From the NCBI GenBank assembly GCA_963855995.1, contig OY979717.1, positions 51,591,140 through 51,655,139 of the forward strand: a stretch of DNA of 64,000 nt, written 5' to 3'. Below the pieces are notes generated by a model. It was not told the DNA's origin and made no database searches. It saw nothing but the letters and a program-made list of their open reading frames with translations. Position 1 is the stretch's first letter. Each line of letters starts with the position of its first letter. This document shows, in pieces, positions 13,901 to 26,100 of the stretch. A program made the translations under genes and the position numbers. Source of the stretch: Muricea muricata (lineage: Eukaryota; Cnidaria; Anthozoa; Malacalcyonacea; Plexauridae).

Positions 13901-16900
13901 CGCCATTTTGAATTTATTTTAAAAATTTACCAAATGCACCTGTTTTTCAAACATTTGAGTAAGGGCCTGTTCATATGAGCAGAAGTTATCTCGGTTTCCG
14001 AGAAAACATTTCGACAAGTTCACAAGCGAGATCTCGCCTTGATATGAAATAATATGAAAAGTTTCTTTGCGTTCATATGAGACGAAAGTTTTCCCGGGTA
14101 CCGAGATCTCGCTTGCTGATAGGCGAGATGAACACAACTTTCCCGCTAAGCGGGAAAACTTTCTGTTTACACTCTACAAAATCTAAGTCACAGCGGGAAA
14201 CTTCACCCGGTAAGCGGGAAAACATTTCCCCATATGAACAAAACGAAATTATTTGATCTGCATGTCGAAATGTTTTCTCGGCAACCGAGACAACTTCTGC
14301 CCATATAAACAGGCCCTAAGAATTGCAATTATTGTTTGTACTCATGCAAGTTCAAAAACACCACTTTTGTTAACATTCTCCTTATTTATAGTCATTATAA
14401 ACCAAGTAAGCCATTTTTGAAGGAGGCTCTTTTTTTGGCAATCCCCTGTATGTCGCCATGACAATTTGCCGCCATTATCTAACATCTGCTTGAAAACTAC
14501 AGCGTCAAAAGTTATGGATTTTGTTTTGACTCGTAATTTTTAGGTGTTGGACGTATTACAAAGATTCGATCTATATGTTGGTTCTGTACGTGCCTCTAAT
14601 TATTTTTCTAGTTGTAAGTTGACATTTTTCATTATGCAAATATACTATAATTTTTTCAGTATTTAAACAAGTAATTATAACAATATTTATCCCTTCTTTA
14701 CTCGCAAAGCTCATATAATCAAGTATCCATGAGCCATTTTTTCAAAGCATATTTGGGGGCGTGTCTCCATGTTATCAGCTTCTATGCTGAAATAGTGGGG
14801 CAGAAAACTTTCTTATTTGATTCTGTCCTATATGTGATTCTGTCCTATATGTGATTCTGTCCTATACTGTGGACTGTCCTGTTCAAAAATAGTTTTATTA
14901 TTCATTGAATTAAACTTACGCTTTTTAGGTCGATCTCATTGCGCTCATTTACACTGTCTCGATTTTTGTAAAAACGCAGAAATTGCGACAAAAAGGGGAT
15001 TTTGTAAAAATCAGGTGAGAACCTAAATTGTCACCACTTTCTTTTGTATAAATTCAAGCGTTTTAGAAACTGATCAGAACAGTTTATGAGGTTTTCCAAG
15101 ACAGATTTGTTGGCATTTGTTTGAGAGCATAATTACCAAGGATTCTCTTGTCAAGAAATTCTGATGGTCAGTTTGTCATCGTCTTGCTCACGTCGTTGAT
15201 TTTGTATAGGCTCTCTAGTATGCGCTAAGACCACGACACTGTGTGGTCTACCATTCTAGTTTTTATTAGGCGACGCTGCGAATTCTACGCAGATCACCGA
15301 CAATTTGGAGCAGATGAAAACCTCATATTCTAATTAATCGGCGACTGGCGCACACATGCCCCATACGATAACCATTGACGATCCAAAACACTACTAACCT
15401 TGACCCAGGATGCTGCATGTTATTTTGAATTTACTCCAAAATGTATCAGTGAGTCATTTTAATATTTTATCCATTTTATTTACAATTTCCAGGAAAGCAA
15501 TCAAAGGAACACTTGTGTTGTCACCCTTGCTGGGCGTTATTTACCTGTTAATCTTCTTTGTACCACAAAACACACCAGTGTGGTATCAATATTTCTTACG
15601 GATTGCATACCCCATGCAGGTAAATAAACCAAAAATTACGTTCATTCATTTGAAAGAATTTTCTTCCGATTTTTGCAGCTTTTTAATATCTCGCTCGATT
15701 CATGAGATATTGTGACTCAAACATGTGAGATTCCGCCATCTTGGATGAATGTCATATATTGGATAAGCTTTAAAATCTTTATGACTTAACGCTTTAACTA
15801 AATGCATGACATGAAGCAATACGTATAAACGAGATTTTTGTTCATTGTAATCACTGTTTATCAATATTAAATCCACTTGAATTCATACCGTAAATGCTCT
15901 AATAAACGCCCGTTTAATAAATTCTAGCGGTTGTAGGGGGGGGGGGGGGGGGGGTGTTAATAGATATGAGGCGTTTAATACTTAAAAAAAATCATTTCTA
16001 TAATTTTACTGTAAAAACAAAGCAAAACTTTTGATTACCCACCTATTTAAAACTGGAACTATAATGCAACTATTTTCGTTTTTGTAGCCATGAAAACGCA
16101 AATGAATAATGATAATGATTTTAATTTTGCACAAAATGATTAAATTGTCGGGCTGGCTTCGCTTTTTCCGTAATCCGAATACGGGATAATTCTTGTTTAA
16201 TTGAATGACTCGCTGGGTTTGAGTTCACCACTTGCACTCTTCCGCTCACACTTCCTGAAATGTCGCGATGAGGCCAAGTTTGTTCAGAACCGATTGCATA
16301 TCTTTGTCGCTTAGTCGTTTTGCTTACACGTAACCGATTGAATTCACGACCAGTTACCAAACCCTTCTGTGTTCAATTTTAAAAGTGGATAATCCGCCAT
16401 TACTGGAGTTTGTTATACAGGCCGAAGATTTACAATTTATAAATGGCACTGTAACTTGTTGTTGTAATTCCTGCTTTTTCTCTACTCCTGATGCACTTAA
16501 AAGTTTGTTTCACTTGAGTGTCATAATATATAAATTCACGGGACCAAAAGAAACCTTGAGCGTCGACTAAGGGCCGATGCGACATGTCGTATGCGATTCT
16601 GATTTTAGCGAATGTAATCGAATGTGTCATTATGTGTGTAAAGATACAACATTTTAAATTTTGTCTGAAACTCATAAAGGAAAATAATGGGCTAGCAGTC
16701 GTTTTCATACGCCAGAATGACAATCGCATGTGGCATGTTGCATCGTGTAAACGGGCCTAAAATTTCATCATGGCTCATGCATGAGCCTGGAGCGAGAATG
16801 TCGACTAAAAGTATATACATTTAACCTCATTTTAACTTAAAGTATACAATAATTCTTGTGTACGATGCACTTCTTCAAAATGATGAAAACATCGATTTCA

Positions 16901-19900
16901 TCGTGTTCTTACTTTCTTAGGGTACCTTGGCTTGTCTGGTTTATATAACATTTAGTAGTGAATTTATCAACAGAGCAAAATTGAAATACCAAGCGTCTAC
17001 TCGAGGAACACGGATACTAGAAAATGTAAGTAAGTTTGTTTCAACATCGAAATAATATCCATGCTAGAATTTTTCCATGACGAGTGGTGGTGTTCAAGTT
17101 ATACTTATGCTATGCTACTTATGCTTAAAATGATACATAGTACAGGATATTGTAGAGTCATTTTTTCTTGAACAAATACATCACCATAGAACACATATGC
17201 TATATACAATGTTTTCGGAAGTACTTTGTCTCTCTATTTTCCCAATCCATACGTTTATGAGGACAGCCATATTCGAATCAACCGTGGATACCAACTTTCA
17301 CACAACTTTTTTGCTGTTGCTTTGGAATTAATCAAATTGATCACAACTTCATTAGCAGAATTTTGTCAACTGTCTTTGAAAACTTCAGTGATATTTAATG
17401 CATGTGCAATGCTGTAGTTACCTAATATGAGACAAAGGATTCATGTCAGAACTTTAATGACATTGCATAATGTACATTACTGTGGTTAACCAAATGCAAT
17501 TAATTGAAATTGAAATTATGCATGAACAAAACACAAGAATTTCCTTGAGGTCTCGCAGTGATAAAATTATGCTATTAGAGAAACCTATAGGTTAAACAAG
17601 AAAATGCTTCGACCTTTAAGACTAGAGCAAGAATGTGGTATTAAGCTATATCAATTGGAAATCCATTTATATAATAACTACAGTAAAACACGCAATCTGA
17701 TTGGTCAATACCCGTGCAGTATGAGACAATCCTGCACGGGAAATTTGAAAGTTGACATCGCTTCGCATTTTACGAGCTTGTTACGGGCTTAGAACTGCCC
17801 ACAAAAAACCATTTCAACTTCTGAAATTAGCAGAGAATAAAGATAAAGTCAAATACTAAAGCGCAAGGTACAGAAACTATAATCTTTTATGTTGTCAAAC
17901 TTCTATAATGTCTTTGTATACTTGTATTTTTGTTTTGTTTACGTTATAAATTTAACTGAAATTCGACTTTTGGCATTCGCATATTCATTGTTTCAGTTCA
18001 TGCTGTAGCGATAAAAGTACAACCGTTCGAATCAGCATACAATAGCGCCTATAAAGAACTAAATTTTATTTTTCTGCTATGCTTTCTTACACACATACCG
18101 CACTTCAAATACCGGTAAGTTTTTAGTTTTTTGTTTACGAAAAAATACAAAATTACAAAATGAAACTAGCATATCTGCCACTTTTGGCCGTTAATAACAT
18201 CGGTTTTTAACAACATCTGCTCTTCGGTTTAGTACCAGTCTATGTCTCTGTTAGAATACCATATTTTCACCAAGTTTTAGAGCAAAAGAACACAAAATAA
18301 AAAAGTTATGCGAAAAGTTTTAAAATTGTGTAAATTGTAGCGTACGGTCGAATGCCGACAAAGCTAAAGTTGACGATTCTTGGGAGAATTGCGTACTTCA
18401 TCAATGGTTTAAAAAGTGTTAACCGTTGTTTTATTGTAGTTATTTTATAAAACAATTTTATAAAACTGCGGCTCGTGTATTTTTACGCTTACCGAAAATC
18501 TCGCAACATCCCGCGTGCATGGATCACGCTATCCTGCACGGAAAACCATTCAGTAATCCTTTATTAGTAATGTTCAAGTCTGCTGTTGTCAAACAGCTAG
18601 ACTGGTGTATATAATCCATAATTAACTGTTCAGAGAATTTTAACGTACTGCAGCTAATGTTACTAATATTTAAATTTTATATAGTTTTTCATTCTGTATA
18701 GTCAGTGTAATTCTATATTTTAAGACCTCATGTAAACTAGCGTTAGGTAACAGGGGTTCTTTTTAAATACAAAGTTGTGGAGTATTTCTTCGGCATGAAC
18801 TTCAAAGTTTTATTCTGGTCTTAAAAGTTCTATTCTTATTTTATAATTCATACCTAAAAATAACACTTAATTTCCCATGATTCGCTCATTTATTTACTCT
18901 GAATTTATAAGGATGATATTTGCTTTGTAGTTCTTCTTAACGTAAGTTCTGTGGTCATTGCTATTCGCTTTATAATTTATTACTTGTGTGATATTTGATA
19001 AAACCTGAAACTATAACGTTTAAATACCAGTTTTATAGTGCAATTAAATACATGCCAGGGCATAGGATACATCGCTATGATGCTACCTAAAATAAACAAA
19101 CAGAACGTTTCGAGGCGGCCTTATTATTCAAATAAATTACTGTAGCTACAAGAAGCATCCCGTCTTTTAATCAGCCGGATCGACTGTCAGATACTTTAAA
19201 CAAGTATGAATACGTCAGGAGCTTTATCCCGAGCCAACCTCGGGATGCTGTCCAACTGAGGTATATGGTTTTCGAAACTGAGTCTAGCTCTTTTGTTATC
19301 AACGTGGTCAGGCATGGTGTGGGTATAGACTCAGAGTAACACCACAAACATGATTTTCGCCTGAATACATGCATAACACCCGAAACATATAAAAAAATTT
19401 AAACTATAAAAGAGATTGTAAAGCGTGCGCGTCATGTCGCCTTTTACTTGGCAAGATGATTTTTTATCGCCATGTGATTATAAAACTATAGGCACTTCCG
19501 ATCCACATGGTTAGCCTGGTATGACCGAACATTTTACGAATGATGTTTCCAAACGAGAGTGACACTCAGTAATGAAAAAGTAAGTAATTAACTCGACATG
19601 GTCTACCAACCTGACCATGCCTTACACGTAGGTTAGAATTTTCTATCAGAATAATCAGTTACTTCATCTGTAGATCTATTATTATAAGAAAAAAATTGCA
19701 GTGAACTTGTCGAGTCTATCAATTCCCACGACCTGTAATACATGCGTTGTACACAAGATGTATAACTCCGTAAACCTTATCAATAATGGCGGCCATCGCG
19801 GAAAAATTTGGACTAGAACATCAGGCGAGGCTAGCAAGGAATGGTAAGGAGGAACATTTAGAGCGTGCGATACAAATTAAGTCTCTTCTCGTCTTTCCTT

Positions 19901-20439
19901 ATTAGTCCTCGCTAGGCTTGCTTTGATTTTCTCCTCCCAATTCTTTCTGGGCTTCCATGGTACTCTAGTTAGACAAGTTGGACTTTAATTATTCATTTCT
20001 TTTCTTTAACATATCTAATTTTCTTGCATTCCGAATCGTCACCGTTGCGCTGCCGTCCTGCAGCTTAAATTTCCTAGTAACTTGCCAACCAAGAGCTTCC
20101 ACTTGAAACATCCAAATTCTGTTTGTGTATTTTAGGTATAGCATCCGGTGAGTTAATGTGCATAATATAATGTTGTCTGAATTCGCCTTAGAAATTGTTT
20201 TGGTGTTCCATTGTCAGGGTTCTTCGTGGAGTTTTAGTCATTCTCGTTCACGATATACAGATAGATCAATCCGAGGAAAACCAGTCCCTCCCTCTCCTGA
20301 CCCATCACTTGATCCAAGTGGCCTTTCCCATTCTTCACCCTCGTGCGAAAACGGTTCAAAGTGTGGATGTCCAGACGCGATCATTGCTAGGAGGACTGGA
20401 CTAACTGGCGATGACGAACAAGAAGAATGCAGTTTTTAA
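7964..20439 (+). CDS. Class B1 (secretin/CRF-receptor-like) GPCR, 5' end missing
   Basis: A plasma-membrane peptide-hormone receptor rebuilt from eleven exons in consistent phase: 7964-8071, 9436-9518, 10616-10720, 11281-11398, 11521-11671, 12596-12665, 14544-14613, 14929-15014, 15493-15619, 16921-17025 and 20218-20439 (TAA). Exons 1-2 encode a hormone-receptor domain with cysteines 2-6 (TCDVDFVGSCWP, VLPCP, SRKCNASGSW, ISFC); cysteine 1 must be in an unseen upstream exon. Exon 3 gives TM1, exon 4 TM2 (RFNVHTNLILAF, His kept), exon 5 TM3-TM4 (WMLNEALLLL, YYLLVGWG), exons 6-8 TM4-TM5 including the loop Cys-Trp (KCWTYYKDS). Exon 9 gives TM6 (RKAIKGTLVLSPLLGVIYLL, very close to CRF/DH44 receptors), exon 10 TM7, exon 11 a Ser/Pro-rich tail. 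HRM is followed directly by TM1 with no GAIN/GPS, so it is B1 rather than adhesion type. Ligand unknown. Introns carry many MITEs. Confidence 0.87.
8744..9420. repeat. Long inverted-repeat element in receptor intron
   Basis: The segment 8744-8960 is a reverse-complement match to 9122-9420 with gaps, including GATCAGTTAAAATCACTGTA against TACAGTGATTTTAACTGATC and CAGTGACGTCATAA against TATGACGTCACTG. About 160 bp of unpaired spacer separates the arms. Its end lies within 20 bp of the splice acceptor of the exon at 9436. Confidence 0.75.
9950..10325. repeat. Inverted-repeat element in receptor intron
   Basis: The left arm near 9975-10030 (AACGTTTGTAACGTGACGTC, CCGTTTGAAACGG) is the diverged reverse complement of the right arm near 10258-10315. 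The core has no recognisable gene. Probably a MITE. Confidence 0.6.
10378..10529. repeat. GC-rich hairpin, 66-bp arms with one mismatch
   Basis: The arms 10378-10443 and 10464-10529 are reverse complements with a single mismatch (T10411 faces the complement of a G) around a 20-bp AT-rich loop. The arms are rich in CGCACGC words, unlike the AT-rich surroundings. It lies in the receptor intron between the hormone-domain exon and the TM1 exon. It may be a young MITE or, if transcribed, a small-RNA hairpin source. Confidence 0.85.
11785..12165. repeat. Inverted-repeat element in receptor intron
   Basis: The sequence TCATCAGGAAATGAATGATG at about 11789 recurs as its reverse complement at about 12115-12140. 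The arms continue inward over about 110 bp (ATTACATATACGTA, AAGATATGACT). It begins inside the open frame that reads through the TM4 splice donor, which supports that read-through being non-coding. Confidence 0.75.
13963..14323. repeat. MITE with GGGCCTGTT termini
   Basis: The left end (GGGCCTGTTCATATGAGCAG, then AAGTTATCTCGG) and right end (CCATATAAACAGGCCC preceded by CCGAGACAACTTCTG) are inverted repeats of about 57 bp. The core holds several CGGGAAAAC and CGAGATCTCG words, themselves palindromic. It lies in the receptor intron before the CWTYYKDS exon. Confidence 0.8.
15936..15954 (+). repeat. Poly-G run of 19
   Basis: An uninterrupted run of 19 G in the receptor intron after the TM6 exon. 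Shorter runs occur at 20696-20707 and 33808-33818. These could form quadruplexes, or lengths may be affected by sequencing error. Confidence 0.8.
16085..16165. repeat. MITE family A, one end
   Basis: The segment includes AAATTGTCGGGCTGGCTTCG, the terminal sequence also present at 4340-4492 and 36100-36265. The opposite terminus is degraded or missing. Confidence 0.5.
16567..16760. repeat. MITE with TAAGGGCC termini
   Basis: The left end TAAGGGCCGATGCGACATGT and the right end (GCATGTTGCATCGTGTAAACGG then GCCTAA) are diverged inverted repeats. Inner words CGTATGCGATTCT and AGAATGACAATCGCATG also pair. It has no coding capacity. Confidence 0.65.
17026..20217. other. Large last intron of the receptor gene
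   Basis: This 3.2-kb intron separates the TM7 exon from the tail exon. Both borders are phase 0 with good GTAAGT and CAG signals. Open frames at 17226-17417, 17604-17792 and 18426-18614 lack motifs and splice support. A short segment at 19300-19375 resembles part of the SINE at 35462-35610. Confidence 0.5.
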
Positions 20440-20454
20440 ATACAAAAACTGACA

Positions 20455-20567
20455 TTAAGCCAGATTTCCATGCAAAGCAATTTAGCGAGCGCGCACATAT
20501 TTCAAAAGTTAGCGGTCACAATATTCCGCGCGATCGCCAAATTGCACTGAATGGAAATAAGCCTTAA
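20455..20567. repeat. MITE flanked by TTAA
   Basis: TTAA at 20455-20458 and 20564-20567 flank an inverted repeat (GATTTCCATGCAAAGCAATT against AATTGCACTGAATGGAAATA) about 105 bp long. A TTAA duplication is typical of piggyBac-type insertion. It sits 15 bp after the receptor stop codon and so is probably in its 3' UTR. Confidence 0.65.
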
Positions 20568-20869
20568 ACATAACTGATAAGGATCGTTTATCACTCGTGT
20601 GATTTTAACTGTATCTCAAGAATGACTTAGATCCTTCATTGGATAAAATTCTTCTTGAGGATTAACGTTTTGTTGCTAGGAGCATAATTTTAATTGGGGG
20701 GGGGGGGAGTCGAGGGAGAAAATATAAAAATTCAACCCTATCTCCTCATTAAAAGCCCTGCTTGCGCTCCTGTTTCGTCCTGCAAACGTAAACACTGAAT
20801 TTGTAACTTCAGACGAGTTGCAGATGAAGGTGATGTTAATGGACGTTAAAATTCACCACACGGCCAAAA

Positions 20870-21130
20870 ATGCCACAGACGTTTTGTAGACGGCATGTTG
20901 CAACTAGTCAACAAGTTGCGACAAACTTGTCAATTTCATCAATTTGCAACAAGTTATTATTTGCAGGCAGCTTGTTGCAACCTGTTCGAACAACTTGCAG
21001 CACACCAGTGAGCAACCAGTTTTTACAACCAACGTGCAGCAAGTCTGCTGATAACTTGCAGAAAACCTGCGGGCCACAAGCTGTTGTTCGAACCGACTTG
21101 TGCAACGTGCGCGTTTTTAGCTCTGTTTGG
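20870..21130. repeat. CAACAAGTTGC-type repeat array
   Basis: Irregular copies of CAACTTGTTGCAA/TTGCAACAAGTTG and related words (AACAAGTTGCGACAAACTTG, CAACTTGCAGCAC) recur across about 250 bp in both orientations. Open frames here on both strands are by-products of the repeat. Confidence 0.65.
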
Positions 21131-21138
21131 TGACCCAT

Positions 21139-21854
21139 TTACCTCGGCAGTGATGCGCGAGTCTTTATTGGACATTCTATATCGTGTCCCCGTGAAGTAA
21201 TAATGGAATGATTTAGACCCCGTTTACACGGTACCGGATCGGCGCACGATATCAAATTGGGTAGTTTCAAAATTGGAATCGAGCACGATATGTTACTTAT
21301 TTGAAAAGCTCTTTTAAATGGGCAAAAATATTTTTGTGGCCATTGCAACTTAATAATCAAGTTAGTATTTGCCAGTAACTAAGGAATTATTAAGAATGTG
21401 CAAATAATCATAAAGTTGCTCATATGCTAAAGTTGGTAACACTCTGTATTCATGGTTTCGTGTAAAACAAATCAAGAAAAAATTGATATATCAAAGAGAC
21501 GTAAAACTGTATGAATAAACAATTCTGTCTTAGGTACAGTGAATTCTAAAGTGGTCTTACCAGATTTCTTAAAAGTCTGAAAATGACCAAGAAATTTTAG
21601 AGATTTGTAACTCAATGCATGCACGTGTGTACGGTACGATATGCATAATCAATGTATATGAAACACTAAAAATAATATCGATAAATGATATACATGTATA
21701 TTAAATGGAATGGACAGGATTGGCGCAATTAGTCGCTTTTGGGAGACCATGAGGTTTTAAACATTTTGAGAGAGAGATGTATCTCGTGCCGGATGGCCAG
21801 AATCCTTGGCAGGCTGATTGTTTTGAACTTTGTGGCCACTTATTATCATTCCCT
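21139..21854. other. Intergenic, no gene seen
   Basis: Only short frames without motifs. There is no clear repeat apart from the edges of the neighbouring inverted-repeat element. Confidence 0.4.
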
Positions 21855-22230
21855 ATTAGACAAACTCTTGAATTAGGAAAATCCATAAGCGCAGGTGAAA
21901 AGAGCATCTTAAATTTATTAAAATTGTGAAGATTGGTCGTAGAGTAGTGTAAAAAAAGTAAAATATAGTTCTGTGAAGTTTGCGAATTTTTTTGTACTTT
22001 TGTATTACTACGCGCTGAGAAGTGACGCCGCCTTTCGACGTGGTGGTATCACTTTTTCGCGCGTAATACAATAGTATACAAATTTCGCAATTTTGGCAGC
22101 ACTATATTTTACAAATTTTACAATATTTTGTAACCAAACTTCACAATTTTGCTAAATTTAGGATGCTCTTTTCAGCTGTACTCATAGATTTTCCCAATTC
22201 AAAAGTTTGTCTAATTAGGAATTGGTCCAT
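21855..22230. repeat. Long palindromic element
   Basis: The left arm from 21857 (CTATTAGACAAACTCTTGAA, GGTGAAAAGAGCATC, AAATTGTGAAGATTGG) is the diverged reverse complement of the right arm ending at about 22230. The axis is near 22035 (GTGACGCCGCCTTTCGACGT). The arms are about 180 bp with almost no spacer. Confidence 0.8.
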
Positions 22231-23130
22231 TGAATCAAACAGAACTAAGCATAGTTTGACCTCATCCAGACCAAGGGATAATCATGTTCTAATTCGCTGA
22301 CCGCAACAGGAAGTTCTTCAAAAAGCCGCAGATCTGGTGGAATCAACAAAACTACAGGTAGGACTGTGTGAAGAATCAAGAGGTTGATGTTCAATTAAAG
22401 GCAAAGAGAGATCGACCAGGACACTAGAAGTTGAGCAAGCGATTGATGCAGTCAGTACCATAGAGGTTTGCTGGCGTTCATTGATGCTGACGGCAGGCAG
22501 ATACCCAAAGAGCCGTTTCTATGTAGTAGGAGGAAAAAGCCGAATTGCTATGTAAACAACTCAATCATTCACAAATTACAAATTGCCTGTACACCCTTTA
22601 CACACAAATAATTTATTGATGTATGTAACCTATCCTCTTCTAGAGTGCGAACCATGGAATTAGTTTTACAATATATTTATGCCATACGTATTCAAAATGA
22701 GCAGTGCTATTCATTAAAACTTACGAAAATTAAAACAAAGTTGTGAGAAGATCCTGGCGATGTTGATATCTGATGTTAGTCACATGACTGAAAAAATATG
22801 GCGCTGTTCCATATTTGAGGTGGACCACGCTATTAGTTTTAAAAATATGATATCACGATAGGACGTCGTTTTTAACTTAATTGGAAGTGGAAACGACATC
22901 GTTTAACCAAAAATAGCATAGGTAACTACAAGAGAATGTTTTAGTTAGAAAATAAACGAACTTGGTGTCATAGTTGAAGGATTTTTTGAAGAATACATGG
23001 AATGGCGGAAAAGAGGGATTCTGGACCTTTAAAATGGATAAGAATGGGAGGTATTAGGCGTTTGAAGGAGAACTGTTCGTAAATTATCATGATCAACGTC
23101 TATCAACATTTTGAGAAAGTTTGCTTTGCC

Positions 23131-26100
23131 ATATTTGCGCGTGCGCCACGATGGCGGTTAGCCGAAGGCTCCGCGGCACGCAAAAAATTTTAATTTTTTT
23201 ACGCGTATATATAATATGTTGTGGATTATTTCACACAAAAGCCAAGATAACAGCTAATTTTTCCACCTGGTATGAAATATACGTGTGTTCAGAAGTTCTG
23301 AAAGTTCAAATCTCTACTTGTCGTTTCAAGCGTCGTAAAAAGATCAAGCGAAAACCGTTAGGAAATTTGTTGAAACTAGTTTTGGGATGCCGTATCCTTC
23401 TCTACGTCTTGTATTCACTGTTCCTAATTTACCTATCTGGTGATGTTGAGTTAAACCCTGGACCAAGAAACACCACAAACCAAATTCCGTGTGATAAACG
23501 ACCTATAAAATGCCTTTTACTCAACGCACGAAGCTTGATGAGCACAGCAAAACTAAGTGATGGTAAAACTGTAAGTAACCTTGAACGTTTCCAGAACTTG
23601 GTTTATTGTGAAGACATTGACATTGTTTTTGTAAATGAGACTTGGCTATCTAAAAGTGTAAATAATACAGAAATTCTTCATGCTGGATATACTTTAATCA
23701 GAAATGATCGGGAAGGTCGTGGTGGCGGAGTTTTGCTAGGGAAAAAGACAGGATTATTTAAATCTGTACGTGAAATTAAACATAATTACAATTTGGAGAT
23801 TACTCTTGTTGAATTGACAACAATGTCGGACACGAACGTACTTGTTGGGTCTTGTTATCGTCCGCCCAACGCTGATAAAACTTGGATGGAAAATTTTGAT
23901 AGTCTTTTGAATGATGTTTGTACACGCCACTCAAAAATCGTTCTTGCTGGCGATTTTAATTTTCCGCGCGCGTGCTGGAACTCTAACGAAAACTCAACAG
24001 GTATTAACGAAAAATCGTTTATTAAAATATTGGATGATTACTTTCTGGAACAGTTAAACAAATTTCCCACCAGAGAGAACAATATTCTTGATCTCGTGAT
24101 CACTAGTATTCCTGATAAGATAATTATAAATGAACTTTTAAAACCGACTGATTCTAAAATCTTAACAGACCATAGTGCGATTTTATTTGAATTAATGGCA
24201 GCGTGTAGTCCATTACAAAAAGTGAACAGATTCGTGTTTGATTATCAGCGAGCAAACTTTGAGTGTCTTCGAACACATCTTCAATCACGTAATCTTGAAG
24301 CAAAAATATCTGATAATGGTGATGTTAACTATGATTGGATGAATTGGAAGAACGCTTTTCTTGCAGCGGTAGCAGAGTTTGTTCCTGTTATTAATACGAA
24401 AGGTCGTAAGTTTCTCCCGTGGATGAATAGCACCATCCTTCATCTTATTAAAAAGAAGAACACGTTAAGAACTAGAATTAAAAGATCGAGATCTCCAAGT
24501 AATTATGTAAAAGTTAAGTATAAGAACCTTCGAGCCAAAATTAAACATATGTTGCGTGATAGCCGTGTAGAATACCTGAACAAGATCTGTGCGAATCGTC
24601 ATAATAATCCGAAACGGTTCTGGTCCTTTTTTAAGCTAAAATCTAAAGTATCAAACATCCCGGGAAAAGTTTCGGTGAAATTAAATGACAGCGAAAGAAT
24701 AAATGCTGACACTAACATAGGCATAGCGAATATGTTCAACGAATATTTTGCTTCAAACTTTAATACCGACTATCATAGTTTTTCAGAAAATCGGGATCAG
24801 CCGTATAATGACATTACCATAGATGTCATCACATTATCGGAGGAAGAGATTGTAGCTGTAATAAAGAATTTAGATACCAATAAAGCACAAGGTCCAGACA
24901 ATATCCCAGCACGTTTATTGAAAGAAACAGCCACTGAGATAGCCCCATCTCTCTGTGCTCTTTTCAACAAGTCGTTACGTGTTGGTGTTCTTCCTAACGA
25001 CTGGAAAATCGCAAATGTGGTTCCTGTCCATAAACACGGAGAGAAGACTTATGTCGAAAATTACCGCCCAATTTCATTACTATGTCTCATCTCGAAAGTT
25101 CTTGAACGATGTATTTTCAATAACATCAAATATTGCATTTACGAACAGTTAAATCCATGTCAACATGGTTTTATGCCGGGAAAATCATGTGTCACCCAAT
25201 TGATTGAAGTTCTCGACCAGTTAGGTCGTGAGCTGGACCGTGGTAAGCAAATTGATGTACTGTATTTAGACATGTCAAAGGCTTTTGATAGAGTAAGTCA
25301 CGCTGAACTAATTCGTCGTCTTCGTGAATTCGGGTTTGGGGGCCATATTCTAAAATGGTTTGTTTCCTATCTGACAAATCGATACCAGCAAACCACCGTT
25401 CTTGGAGCAACATCTCGACCAGTTTCAGTAACATCAGGTGTACCACAAGGGTCAATTCTTGGTCCTTTGTTGTTCCTCTTATATGAAAACCATCTTCCCG
25501 ATGTAGTGACAAAGTCAAAAATTGCTACATTTGCTGATGATACTAAGATTTTTAAAACCATCGAATCTAGCTCGGACGCATCAGCTCTACAGGATGACCT
25601 GACAAAATTCGAAAAGATTTCCACGAACATTAACCTGGGACTAAATCCCAGTAAATGCAAAGTGTTGAGAGTCACTCGTAAACGCAACAAAATCGTTCAT
25701 CCATATAAGCTACATCATACTATCTTAGAATGCTCAGACTGTGAGCGTGATCTAGGAATTTTAACGTCATCTGACTTAACGTGGTCTAGGCACGTCGAAT
25801 ACCAGTGCACCAAAGCAACTAAAGCTTTAGGGTTTGTACGAAGAGCAACACTAAACATCAAAGACATTGCTATTCGTCGCACGCTATATTTATCTCTTGT
25901 TCGTTCCCAGCTATGCTACGGATCACAAATTTGGGCGCCGCAAACTGTAACTTTAATCAAACAGGCAGAAAGAACTCAACGACGTGCGACAAAGTATGTG
26001 TTAGACCTACCCTTCCGCTGTGACACCACCTACCAACAACGGCTCTTATTGTTAGACCTTATTCCATTATGTTATTGGCATGAGTTCTTAGACATTGTTT

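Noticed and set aside
20870..21133. Cys/Thr-rich 87-codon frame as a secreted peptide gene
   Set aside because: It is the CAACAAGTTGC repeat array in translation, and both strands are open.
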